Below, piece after piece: positions 34,650-46,201 of a stretch of 64,000 nt of DNA. The notes beneath the pieces are model-generated. The model was not told the origin of the DNA and did not search any database. It saw only the letters and a list, made by a program, of their open reading frames with translations. This stretch comes from Corbicula japonica (Eukaryota > Mollusca > Bivalvia > Venerida > Cyrenidae), in assembly GCA_038501625.1 (NCBI GenBank), contig JAZAYU010000007.1, positions 2,521,685-2,585,684 on the forward strand, in the 5' to 3' direction. Each line of letters begins with the position of its first letter. Within the stretch, counting starts at the first letter, position 1. The translations under genes and the position numbers were made by a program.

Positions 34650-35966
34650 AGTTCTAAACAATCCTATAGATTTTTAGATAGCCCTAAATTGTGAAATTCA
34701 TCATGTTGGACAAACAGTACCCCCATTAAAACACGTTTTAGTCAGCACTGTTCTAAAATAAGAAAAAATTATGAAATCACTACATTTTTATATAAAAATT
34801 TCAAGCAATCAGGCCACACTTTAAAACATGTAAATATTCAACCCGCTGAAAAAGTTATATTCGATTACAGTGCTTCATGAGCATTTAAAATTAAAGCAAG
34901 GCTTATTTCGGAACATGTGGATACAAAAATTTCAAACACCTTACCCACTCGGTTTAAGTGACAATGTTTATCAAGAAGGCAACATTTAAAAAAAACACCT
35001 GATTTTGACATTTTTGATTTGCTTGAAATACGAAAACAAAATTCGAGGTCACACGAAAAAGGACTAATGGTAACACCAAGAGAAAATCGAGTGTTCATTG
35101 TTCTATTCATGACCTTTAAATATTTTAAAACATTCTGATAGACACGCTTTGCTGTCACATTTGGCTTCTCGTTCTATATCAAGTTTACAGAAAGTAGATA
35201 AGAAAGCCGATGATATTGTTATAAGAAATCATCCACTTTTTGAAGTTGCTAGCCTTACTCATTGTTACACTCGGCATGTTCTCAGACCACACATTGACTA
35301 GTAATCTGACCACCAAAGACATTTCCTTAACATTTCATTTTTAAATAAAGGTATAGATTTTATTGACCTTCTAAATATATTTAAATATAAAATTGTTGAA
35401 TCGGCTATACCTAATTATTTCAAGAATACTAAAACACCCATCGTTTGACACAAATACAACAAGCCAATTAGAAACACAATTTTCAATTACAACAAAATTA
35501 CCACGGATTTACAGATTGTTGAAAATACACCAAAATGATGAGACTGTTCAAATTCAAAAATTTGCTATCAACCTGCCGGCCACATCGTTAACGAGTGAGT
35601 AAATGGTATCAAAGACGTTAGAATACGCAATTTAATTTAAAAAGGTCCGAAATATAGAAATCCATCGGACATCGACTTAAATACATGTCGTGCGGAAATT
35701 GCAGAGTCTTTTTTGCAATAAATGGTGTAAACGAGAACATGCTGAGCCTAATGCTCTTTCAAACTGGAAAAAAAAACAAATATTCAAAATAACTGATACT
35801 CGTTTATCCTTCTATTAAAGAAACACATCTTTATTACCACCTCGACCTCGTTTGTACTTTCGTCATTTGAAAAAGTATTCAAGACTTTCACAACAGATTT
35901 GTTTTAAAATCTGCTGATAAGGCTTCAAATAATGTATTTTTAGTGTGACGTATAATCTATATTAAT
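34650..35966 (+). pseudogene. Penelope-like element, GIY-YIG-like endonuclease region and RT N-terminus, right arm
   Basis: Read across several frameshifts. A GIY-YIG-like start (ALNCEIHHVGQT, about 34680-34715) is followed by FLYKNFKQSGHTLKHVNI, a region with PAEKVIF and ARLISEH, and FQTPYPLGLSDN (about 34930-34970). This is the order seen at the C-terminal side of GIY-YIG domains in Penelope-like elements. Next come RSISSLQKVD, CYTRHVLRPHID and FLNKGIDFIDLLNIF. The last part before the LINE is DFHNRFVLKSADKASNN. The endonuclease thus lies upstream of RT on the same strand, opposite to canonical Penelope but as described for Naiad/Chlamys-type elements. Dead copy. Confidence 0.65.
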
Positions 35967-38900
35967 ACATCATGTGACCAATATGGCTGACATACATTGA
36001 AAATGTTGTTCTCTATCATAATAAATGGATCTAAAACATAAAAGTGTAAAACATATAAACTAAATTTGATCAAAACATATGCTGGATATTTCTCTGAATT
36101 GGTGGACTTAATTTATTTCGTGACACTAGTGGAATTTATATTCGTATAAAAATCTCGATTCCCGCGAAAACTCTTTGTTTTATTGTTTGATGTTTGACGT
36201 GAAAAACACAAGAGAAAGAAGTCTCAGGTTAACACAATTTTACGGACATAAAACCCGGTAAATGTGTAACGGTAATGAGGGCTGATCAGTGCGCTAGCTC
36301 AAGTATCCCGAATTCATCTCAGCAAACAATTTTCTTTCGCATATACCGCCTTGGCAAGCAGCGAATTATAACCCATATCCCCAGAACTTCAATGGTTCTA
36401 CAGTTTCTACTCCTCCGCCACTCCCACCCCCGCCCTCGCATCTTCATCTGCCAGTAATATCACTAAATTTTATGAAAATCGTTTTGGACAAATTGAATTT
36501 GATTGACAAAAGGTTGAGTAAGCTAGATTTAATAGAAAGTCAAGTAACCGGTATATCTCTGAAATTAACCCGTATGGATATATTAATTACTGATATTGAA
36601 CGAATTGTACACGAATCTAGCAAACAAATCGTGGAAATTGAAACTTGAAAAAAGTTTGGCAGCAAAACTTATGATGAAATCCTTATAAAACAATCAGATA
36701 TTGATAAAAATCAAAATCTGAGAAAGATCGTTACTCCTCAACAAAGGGAAGGATTGGATAAATAAATCTAGTGACCAGTTTTTAAAGACAATACATGATA
36801 GACGAAAGGCACACATACCTTAGCTAATAAAAGCCAAGGATGCGAAAAAGAGGCCAAAGTGACAAACTCTATATTGACGGTAGGCTATTTAAGCCATCTG
36901 CAACACCCAATGAATCCGACAATTAGGAAGCTTGTGGGAAGCAGCTAACATTCATCCTATGGAATGTTCAGAGTTTGCTTTCAAAACTTAGTGCCTGTGA
37001 TTTTATTAACTTTGCATCAAAATATGATATATTGATGTTTGCAGAAACATGTTGTTCTAAAGTGTCGAATGTTAACATTCCATGGTTTGATAATTTTTGA
37101 TGTCATAGACCTAAATCTAACAAAAGAGCGAAACGTAACAGTGGTGGTGTTATAATATTTTTTAATTCTGACTAAAGTAATAACATATTGCTAATAAGTG
37201 AGAAAGATAATGATTTTTTTTGTGTTTAAATTGCATTAAGATAAATTAGGATTTGTAAATATTGTCTATATGTGTACATGTTACATTCCCCCTAAAGATT
37301 CCACAGTTTATTGTAGTTTAAATTCCCCATTGTACAATTTTGAATTTTTTAAACAGTTAAGTATTGACGTAAGACGTTACAGTTTAAAGGGCGATGTGTA
37401 TTTAACCAGTGACCTAAATTCTAGAACAGGTCAACTATCTGATATTTTAGAAAACCATAATCTTGACCGTCATGTTAGCATACCGAATAACGATTATCGC
37501 GTGTATATACCAGTTCACCGATCACTAGATGGAAAAATGAATAACTTTTGCTAAAATTGTTGAACCTTCACAACGAAAAATAATTTAATTATTCAACACG
37601 GTCGTCTAGAAACGGGCAATTTAACATATTACAATATTTTTCATCTCAACGTTGCCGCCAGTAATGTTGGTTATGTAATAACAACTGATAATAATCTACC
37701 CTTGATTTCAAGTTTTATTGTTTTAGGTATAACAGATCATTCTGATCATTGTCCTGTTGAATTTTTTTTAGAGTGTTATTATCTCAAACGACAAATTTCT
37801 GATAATGGTTTTATGTACGAACAGTGTATGGAAGACTTTAAATCCTGATGTACTTAAAGCAGTTTTACTTGAAAATAAACACTTTTTGACGAACTCATAA
37901 TAAAATTAAGTAAAGATGATACACATTTGGATAATTGTGTGAATAATTTTGCTTCTGTTATACATAAAATAGCATTTAATTTACATGGCAAAACTTTTAT
38001 TTCAAACAAAAGAATTAACAATAAGAGGAAAGCATTGTGGTTTAATGATGAATGTAAACTTGCCAAATGATGTTTTCTATATGCAAAAATAATTTTTCAC
38101 TTATATCCATCAGATGCGAATAAATTAAATTTTCTGAACTTGAGGAAAGAATTTTGCTCAATAAAAAGAAGATATAAAATGCTTTTGATTCTAAGGAAAA
38201 GGCAAAACTATCGAGAATGAGTAAAATGATCCTCTAAAATTTTGAAAGTGCATTAAAAAATTTAGCAAGAAAAATAATGTTAATACTTCTCAAATCCGTA
38301 TGAATGATTTTGTAGAACATTTTAAAAATATTTAAAACTTTGGTAATAGAAAATGGTAATGATGAAGTTTTATACCAACAACAGTTTTTTTGAAACACAT
38401 AATTATGTAATAAGTGAGGAACTAGATAATACTTTGACTACTGAAGGAATTTCAAAGGTAGTCTGAAGATTAAAAAGACAGTAGAGTTGTGAACGTGATA
38501 ACAATGTTGCCGACTTTTTCGTTTAAGCCAATGATTTTATCTCCCCATACCTTGTGATACTTTAAAAAAAAAATTTTGATACTGGAGTATATCCAGAGTC
38601 TTGGTGAAAGGGTACTATAGTGCCAATATAGAAGAAGAGAAACCCTACAAATGCATCTTATTATAGAGGTATTACTCTTGTAAATATTATGTCAAAATAT
38701 TTTCACTTTGTCTTACAGAAAGACTAAATAAATGGTGTGAAAATGAAAATAAATTTAATGAAAATCAATTAGGATTTAGAGATAATTATAGTACTACTGA
38801 TTGTATATTTTTACTTCATTCAATTATAGAGAAAGTACTTGCAAAAAAAGTTAACTATATTGTGCCTTTAATGAATATGAAAAGGCCTTCGATACCGTCG

Positions 38901-40608
38901 ATAGAGACGCATTTTGGATCAAACTTTTAGAAATAGGTATAAGTTCTAAAATATTGAATATGATCAAAAATATCTATGCGGTTGTTAAGTCATGTTTTAA
39001 ACTTTCATCTAATGTTAAGCTCAGAGTTCTTTGATGTATCATTTGGTTTGAAACAGGGTGAGCCACTTTCGCCAATGCTCTTTATTCTTTTTTATGAATG
39101 ACGTTAAACAGTCGATTGAATTTAGTACCATGACTGAAAACGATTTCGAATAGTTGTCTATGTATATCTTACTTTTTGCTGATGATATCGCTCTTTTAAC
39201 GACGAATCCAAAAAGATTGCAATCTCAGTTAAACTGTATTTATAATTATTCCGAAAAATAGGGACTTAAAATTAATGTTAACAAAACTAAAATATGCATT
39301 TTTGAAAAGAGCAAACAGAATCACAACTTATATTGGACTATTAATGGCTAGCAACTTGAAATAGTCAACGAATTTCGCTACATGAGAATAACATTTAATT
39401 ACACTGGTAATTTTACATTTTCAGTAAAAACATTATACGAATAAGCACTAAGATCCTATAATAATTTGTGATCTTTGTTCAAAGGGCTAGATTTGGATGT
39501 CAACACAATGTTATCCTTTTTGAATCAATGGTGTTACCTATTCTTCTATACAGAGCTGAAGTATGGGGAATTTATGACATTACAAAAATTGGTAGATAAA
39601 ATTTTGTAAATGTGTCTTAGGAGTCCGCCAGCAAACCCCTAACTTAACTTATGGAGAATCGGGTAGATTCCGTTTTTCAGTTATTATGAAAGAAAGAACG
39701 CTGAAATATTGGATTGAAATTATAGTAAACGTTTCTGATTCGCCAATGCATAATATTATTATTGATCAACTTAATGGAAATAATAACAATTGCTGGTCTA
39801 AATGATTAAAAACTGCGATTTTGACACTTGTTAAATAATTATATTGAAATAAATTTTAACCATTTTCAGAAAATGTAAGAAACCATTTTGATTTGAAGAT
39901 TACCTTTCTTATTATAAAAATAATAAATTGATTATGTATACAACTCACCCGATTTACACTATGCTCGCATAATATTGAAATAGAGTTGGGTAGTCTTATT
40001 GGAACTCAAAGAGAAAATCGTATAATTATGTAAAGTATGTTCTACTAATATAACAGACACAGAATATCATTTCGTATTATGTTGTCCGTTGTACAGAGAT
40101 GTTCGTGAAATATATTTTGGAATTATATCATGACCGTCTCTTAATACATTTATTTCAATAATGTCAATTACTTATAAGAAAAGAGTTATACATTTAGCAA
40201 AATATATTAAAAATGTAATAAATTGAGAAATGAGACCTTTGAAGAAAATTCTTAATCCTAACTGTTTTGAATTGTTTTGATTTTAATCAAGCCATGTGTG
40301 TAATGCTGTAGGCTTTGTATGTATAAGATACATGTCTTTCACAATGTAAATTTGATATGAACCCTCGAAGAAAATGCTGCCTCCTTATTTATAATTAATT
40401 ATTTGGAATGTTTTTGAATCATTTCAAATGACGTGAGTAGTATTGTAAGCTTTGTATGTATTATACCGTGGCTCTTCTCTATGTAAAACTTATATCTATT
40501 TTGGTCATTTCTGTATTTTCAATGTATGCCATGGTCATATTTTTCTCTGATTGTAAATGGCCACAGGTATTGTTTATGCCGAGTTGCCAAATAAACGGAA
40601 CGAAACGA
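35967..40608 (+). mobile_element. Non-LTR retrotransposon (LINE) nested in Penelope-like element, right arm
   Basis: A 4642-bp element flanked by ATTAAT on both sides (35961-35966, 40609-40614). In order: a proline-rich and coiled-coil ORF1-like region (about 36275-36650, with LDKLNLIDKRLSKLDLIES); an apurinic-type endonuclease (about 37000-37780; CYIPPKDS, GDVYLTSDLNSRTGQ, ITDHSDHCPVEF); and RT (about 38640-39700; ENQLGFR, FADDIALL at 39175). The 3' end is AATAAACGGAACGAAACG with no long poly(A). Many stops and shifts; no intact ORF. The clade was not assigned by eye. Confidence 0.85.
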
Positions 40609-41998
40609 ATTAATGTTCAAACTGAAAATCCTAATAGTTATAATGCTTACTGACTGACTTCTTCATCTGAGAGTGATTGTAAAATTTAGCATCAGTGTTG
40701 AGTCAAAAAAAAGACAAAGTACCTACTATGTATTGGTTGCCTAAAATGCACAAAACGCAGTACAAAGCAAGATTTATTGCAAACACTTGTTCTTGTACAA
40801 CAACTAAATAATCCGTGCATCTTGTCTATCAGCTGTAAAAGAACATGTAATTAGGTATTGCGAAAATAATTTTAAAATCACTGGCAAAATCTTATTTTGG
40901 TCTAAAAAAATTCAAATGAAGCTTAAATCAAATGATTTTCAGGCGTTCTGTTTGTCTAATTATGATTCCTCTACTTTATATACTTCTCTCCCTCATAATT
41001 TACTAAGAGACAGGCAGTCTCATTGAAGAAAAACTTTTGCTAGAGAAAATAAAATATTTATCGCTGAAAGGGCATTTGTTTACAGATGGTTCTTAGGATA
41101 ACTATACTTCATGGACCTGTCAAGACCTTGTCCAGGCGCTCAAATTTTATCGGATAATATTTATTTGGGATTTGGTAATCCCTATTCTTAAACAAGTAAT
41201 AGGCACTCCATTGGGAACTAATTGTGCACCTCTTGTTGCTGATCTGTTTCTATACGTTTGTGAAAGAGATTTTATGTTGTCTCTTTCTACCGACTATCAG
41301 GATGACATTATTTCAGCCTTAAACAACACCTCAAGGTACCTTGATGATTTGTTGAATATAGATCATAACCATATTCTAGCTCCTGTGAATAAAATTTATC
41401 CTAATGAACTACAACTTAATAAAGCAAACACTTCAGATAGGCAAACAAACTTTCTTGATATTAATATTTCTAATCAAAATGAATACGTCACTACTAAAAT
41501 ATATGATAAAAAAGATTATTTTAATATTGTAAATTTACCGTTTTTAGACGTCGAAGTTCTTCGTGCAACATCTTACGGGGTTTATATCTCTCAGCTTGTT
41601 CGCTTTTCTAGAGCTTGCAATGATGTTAATGATTTCCATAAACGTTAACTTTTCATAACAAAAAACTTTTAAAACAAGGTTATTGGTATCACAAATGAAG
41701 GAAAACCTTTTGCAAGTATTTTTTCGCCGATACTGAGATTTAATTCAAAACTACAGGTTCACTTTAAAATCACTTGAAACTTGCAACTAGGTTTTTCACA
41801 GCCAATTTTAATGGAGATATGATTTATAATCTTAAGAAAATAAAAGGCAATGTTAATTTCTTCCGGTCATTCGTAAAACCCATCTATAAATTCAAGCAGC
41901 ATGATATTCTGCAGAGCTCTACAAGCCGTGTGATTAACCCATCTACAGTTTATCATTACGCTTACCTCTTTGGTTACACAACGGTGGCAGGGTTTTAA
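40609..41998 (+). pseudogene. Penelope-like element reverse transcriptase core and C-terminus, right arm
   Basis: Twin of 19922-21305. The clearest frame, 41172-41648 (158 codons), carries the GTNCAPL block and YLDD (residues 56-59). It stops at TAA where the left arm has TAT, so the left frame is eight codons longer. The C-terminal block is at 41774-41998. Upstream KKDKVPTMYWLPKMHK-like sequence (about 40705-40760) directly follows the LINE target site, showing that the RT gene was continuous before the LINE arrived. Confidence 0.8.
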
Positions 41999-42450
41999 GA
42001 GTATATAATGGTTTATAAGGGGTATCTTTTTTTAAAGAACATAGAAGCTTATTTTTTCTTGTATCACTGTCATTGTGCCCTTGCAGATTTGACTCCAGGT
42101 TCTCTGGTCTCGGTAAATTCATTGGATACCTGCCCCTTTGGCTCTTCAATGCTATTAGCTTCTTATGTTTTATATGTTTGTGTGCTTTTGCTTGACACAT
42201 TGTTTAGCAGATGGGTGGGTTGGAGTTTTTTCACAAAGACAACTTGTACTTGTTTAAGGTTGGTGCATCCTAGAACCTGGTTTAAACCCCTAGCGGCAAT
42301 TGTTCTCCTTTTTTCTTAATTGTTTGTGGCGTCTTATTTGAATTGTCCTACTTATAACAAACATGCTTTCTCTTCCTCTCTTCGTTTTCGCTGCGTGGGA
42401 AGGCTGTGTTTTGTAAGTGTGCCGATTCCTGATATGCATATTCACTTTAA
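41999..42450 (+). mobile_element. Penelope-like element 3' end, right arm and beyond
   Basis: The non-coding 3' segment after the RT stop, containing ACCTGGTTTAAACCCC, TTGTTTGTGGCGTC and, outside the palindrome, CCTGATATGCATAT (42427-42440). Partial copies of it lie at 48297-48711, 54507-54740, 55503-55880 and 62277-62330. The left arm holds it only to 19555. Confidence 0.7.
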
Positions 42451-42950
42451 ATTGTATAACAAATTTTATCATGAAGAATATGATATATGATAAAAGCTTA
42501 AAGTTGTCGTTGAAACTACTCTACCCACATCATTATACCAAGTATTCTTTTAATAAAAATTTAAATGGATAATGAATTCATTTTATGTAAATTTATTTTG
42601 TGATTTAGAAGTATGATCTCCAGGGCTGGACAAACCCACAAACACTGGACAAGTTGAAAATATATTTTGACGTGTCGAAATTTTCAAACACTCTCTAATC
42701 GTGCTGGCTTAATGCTGACTTGGATCCTAACCATCAAAACATTTCCTTGTTTTTCTTTATTAAAATTAAGGAGTTTTTTTCAGAAATATTTGAGTACTGA
42801 GCGAAATCTCGTCCTTATTGAAAATATGTATCAATGGCGAAATTATATGTGCAAGGACTGCATCTGTCTGGTTGTTAAATTACAACGGTTTAATAAATAG
42901 TATGTTTATGTATTGTATATATTTTAAAACACTTTATCGTTATTCTAATT
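42451..42950. other. No recognised gene
   Basis: AT-rich sequence between the palindrome and the GCNT exon. A 77-codon frame at 42667-42900 ends in a CKDC-containing stretch that I could not assign. It may be an upstream exon or chance. Confidence 0.35.
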
Positions 42951-42968
42951 TTTTATTTGCTTTTTAGG

Positions 42969-43951
42969 TGCAAGATCCGATTGCAGTCCAATGGTTATTA
43001 ACATTAATGGCCTCTGCTACTATGAAGTCTGGGGGAATCACTGCTGTCTGCTTACTTCTGGGAATTTCGCTCATTTTGATAGAATATAGAGACCTCCACA
43101 ATACTTCTAGAAATGCAGTACCTTTTTTTCACACGATCAACATATTCAAACAACGATGTAATGAAATACTTTCGTGTGCAAAAGTACAGACTTCAAAATG
43201 AGGATCTTGAGTTGGTGGGTTATGCAAATGAAAATGATAGGCTAATAAATAAGCCATTACAACTGACTATAAAAGGATTATCTCATCTGATCAATCAAGC
43301 TAAGCCTTTTATACAGTCAGATGAGAAGTTGGAAAACATAACTTTACATATCAAACATTACTTTAAGGATGCTAGGAGGACTAGTGATGTAAGTTGTAGA
43401 GCTCTTATAAAAGGCAATGAACAAGAATTGGCTAAAGCTGAGAAACTTTTGAAAGAATTTCCCAAACAAGCATGGACAAATGAACACTATATTAAACTTA
43501 CTGAGAACTGCACACATTTTATTGAAGTGCGAGGATATATAACAGATCATCTTACTGAAGTCGAAAGGGAATTTTCAATAGCTTTCAGTTTATTAATGTT
43601 TAAAGATGTAGAACAGAGCGAACGACTTTTACGTGCAATTTACAGACCTCAAAATATGTATTGTAGTCATGTTGACTCCAAGAGTTGAGATGAGATATTC
43701 AAAGCTATGGCAAGAAGATTGATTTGAAAATGTGTTCATTGCAAGTAAACGTTTCAATGTTCAATGGGGAGCAATGACTGTTTTGGAACCTGAGTTACTT
43801 TGTATGGAAGAACTCTGGAACAAAAGTAAAACATGGTAATATTTTATCAATTTGACTGGACAAGAGTTTCCTCTAAGAACTAATTATGAAATAGTTCAGA
43901 TATTAAAAAGTTATAACGGAGCAAATGATGTGTCGGGTACAACTGAACGGT
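42969..43951 (+). pseudogene. Beta-1,6-N-acetylglucosaminyltransferase (GCNT/core-2 type, GT14) exon, broken
   Basis: Exon-like block with an acceptor (TTTGCTTTTTAG ending 42967) and a strong donor GTAAGT at 43952. An ATG at 43007 starts a type II signal anchor (GGITAVCLLLGISLILIEY), then frame changes near 43150-43190. The second frame (43113-43688) carries stem and catalytic-domain start with CTHFIEVRGYI, FSIAFSLLMFKDVEQSERLL and RAIYRPQNMYCSHVDSKS, the hallmark of GCNT-family Golgi enzymes that branch O-glycans. It then meets TGA codons at 43686 and near 43722, plus TAA at about 43837 inside the WKYF-like motif. GQEFPLRTNYEIV follows. The three stops and the shifts make it a pseudogene; a functional relative is presumably elsewhere. 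Confidence 0.8.
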
Positions 43952-44019
43952 AAGTTTTTTATATTTAATAGATCTTCAGATTTAAGAAATGAAAATGAAA
44001 TGCAGACATAATGTCAGCT

Positions 44020-44632
44020 GAAGGTAGGTAGGTAGGTAGGTAAGTAGGTAGGTGGGTAGCTGGGTGGGTAAGTAGGTGGGTGGGTAAGTTTCGGGTGGGT
44101 CGGTCGGTAGGTAGTTAGGTAGGTAGGTACGTACGTACGTACGTAGGTAAGGAGGGAGGGAGGCAGACAGGCAGGCAAGCACGAAGGTAGGTCGGTCTGC
44201 CGATAGGCAGGTTGCCGCAGATAGTAAGGATGGACGGTTGTCGGTCTGAGGTAGGTAGGTAGGTAGGTAGGTCGGAAAGATGGGTAGATACGTACATACG
44301 TACATAGGTAGGTACGCATTGTGTGGGTGGGTGGTGGGTGGGTGGATCGGTGGGTGGGTGGGTGGGTCGTGGGTCGGTGGGTCGGTCGGTCGGTCGGTAA
44401 GTAGGTGAGTAGCTAGGTAGGTAGGAAGGTAGGTCGGTCGATCGATATGTAGATAGTTAGGAAGGTCTGAAGGTTGATCATCGATTGGTCGGTCGATCGA
44501 AGGTAGGTTGGTCGTTCGGAATTAGGTAGGTTGGTCGGTTGGTAGGTAGGTAAGTAGGAGTTTGGTAGGTCAGTAGGTATGTCGGTGGGTCGGTCGGTCG
44601 GTTGGTAGGTAGGTAGGTAGGTAGGTCTGCAA
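44020..44632. repeat. Tetranucleotide satellite, GGTA/GGTC/GGTG arrays
   Basis: About 600 bp built almost wholly of GGTA, GGTG, GGTC and ACGT-type four-base steps, with runs such as six GGTA copies at 44249-44272 and five at 44606-44625. Shifting variants suggest slippage and point mutation. It begins about 70 bp after the donor of the GCNT exon. Minus-strand open frames rich in PTYLPTYL are by-products of this repeat, not genes. Confidence 0.95.
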
Positions 44633-44639
44633 ATTCCCT

Positions 44640-45516
44640 GCAAAAATATTTTTAGGTCTGATTACCAATATTAAGTGGTCTATAACCTCATGTTGATGAA
44701 TAGAGGTTGCAATGAAATGCCATTTAATTGATGATTTACTGAAGCAAATATATTATTCTTGATTAGTGCATGTCAGTTGTATTTGTCAGTTACTATCGTA
44801 TTCATTTATTTAGAGAAATAACTTTGCATCGCCAATCACTACTAACGCCGGGAAACAATAGAAAGAATGTAAGCAAAAGCCCATAGCGTCAATAATTATG
44901 AATGCATTGAAACCAAAAGCATAGAGAATGAAATAAAACACGAAAAATAAATCTTTATTAATATGTTTAGTGCGCACTTTTATAAAAAAAATAATGGATA
45001 AGTTTAATACTTACATAATACACGTATTATTCTTCAGTAACTATGTTAGTGCGCACGTTTTATCCACAAAATCAATAGAATTATAAAACTTAAAAAACAC
45101 ATATTATTCTTCAGTAACTTGAAGACACATCCAAAAATTTAATTGACAATGCTTATGCTTAAAGTGCAAGCATTGTTCTTTTGAGAAACGTATTACCAGT
45201 AACATTTCCGCATGTTAATTCATGTGTCTACTTGCACATGTAGGATTATATGCGCAGATGCAATATAAGTGTAGACACTTAGGTAGGAAAACGGAAACTA
45301 GTATTCAGAACCCTTTTAGAACATGGGGAAAACTTGAATGGTTTTTCATCAACAGAAACGTGTTACCAATATTCTCCTGCTGAAAAGTTTATAAAATTGG
45401 TGCAGCATGTTATTGATTATGATCGCGCGTGTTATGTCTCTTTAGAATGATTTTACGATTAAGGCAAACGTAGCCCAAAAAGTAAAATCATAGTTCGACC
45501 CTGATTAGAATAAACA
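44640..45516. other. No recognisable feature
   Basis: AT-rich non-coding sequence. Two imperfect direct copies of TTAGTGCGCAC...TATTCTTCAGTAACT occur at 44968-45043 and 45045-45119, about 77 bp apart. No exon or RNA seen. Confidence 0.45.
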
Positions 45517-46201
45517 AAAATCGTGGGTTGAGCGCAATAGGGTTGTAACTCCACTTTTTTTGAAAAATGACTATTTTGCATAATATGGCTCATTTTATAT
45601 TAATACATTGTACATAATATGATTAAAGAAAAATGTTTTTGAAAAACAAAACTCTAAATATTGCAAATAAGTCCTAAGGCTAAATCTCATATTGAATAAA
45701 TTTTGTGTGCAATACGGTTGTAACTCAAATTAAAACCATGTTGCACAAAAAGGCATTGACTTAACTGGGATGAGTTGTAAGTGGAATAGAGATGTAACTC
45801 AGTCTTTATGCGTACATAATTTATAAAATGTAAAATATAAGCATGAATTCAAATTGTCATTACTCGGGTTTCATTAACAGAAGTCCCCTTACCAGTTACC
45901 ATGAACTATGAATGACTTTAAACCAGAACGTTTTGAATGTATAGTTGTATTCAAAGATCTCTTTTGCAATAAAAAATAATTGTTCTCATTTATGTCAAAT
46001 TTTAAGTGGAAAACGGTTGTAAGTCAAATTTTTTTTTTTGGAAATTATTTTTTAACATTTCTTCTTGATAAGTTTATATGCATATAAACAAAAAGAATAA
46101 ACATTCAAATATGAGAATCACAAATTAGTTTTTTGTTAATACTGAAAACTTTTTTAAAAAGTGACTGACAACCGTGTTGCGCTCAACCCACCCACGATTT
46201 T
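45517..46201. mobile_element. Non-autonomous TIR element with repeated GGTTGTAA motif
   Basis: Ends are inverted: AAAATCGTGGGTTGAGCGCA at 45517-45536 against 46176-46201, the right copy having an extra GGGT. The motif GTTGTAACTC or a near variant recurs at about 45548, 45726, 45790 and 46015, each followed by an A/T-rich spacer. No coding frame. Confidence 0.75.

Larger units (their letters stand above)
31389..42365. repeat. Right arm of 22.8-kb palindrome
   Basis: Inverted copy (10.98 kb) of 19555-31016. The inner limit TGCAATT (31389-31395) pairs with AATTGCA (31010-31016). At the outer side this arm, unlike the left, continues into about 90 bp more of the Penelope-like 3' end. That continuation is recognised by comparison with 54507-54740. 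So the right copy is the fuller one and the left copy is the one cut at the junction. Confidence 0.95.

Noticed and set aside
42667..42900. IAP-like RING fragment (CKDC context)
   Set aside because: Only a single Cys pair and weak resemblance; cannot be supported from sequence alone.
43982..44643. Minus-strand open frames rich in PTYLPTYLP
   Set aside because: Direct translation of the GGTA-type tandem array; open in several frames at once and without flanking coding signals.
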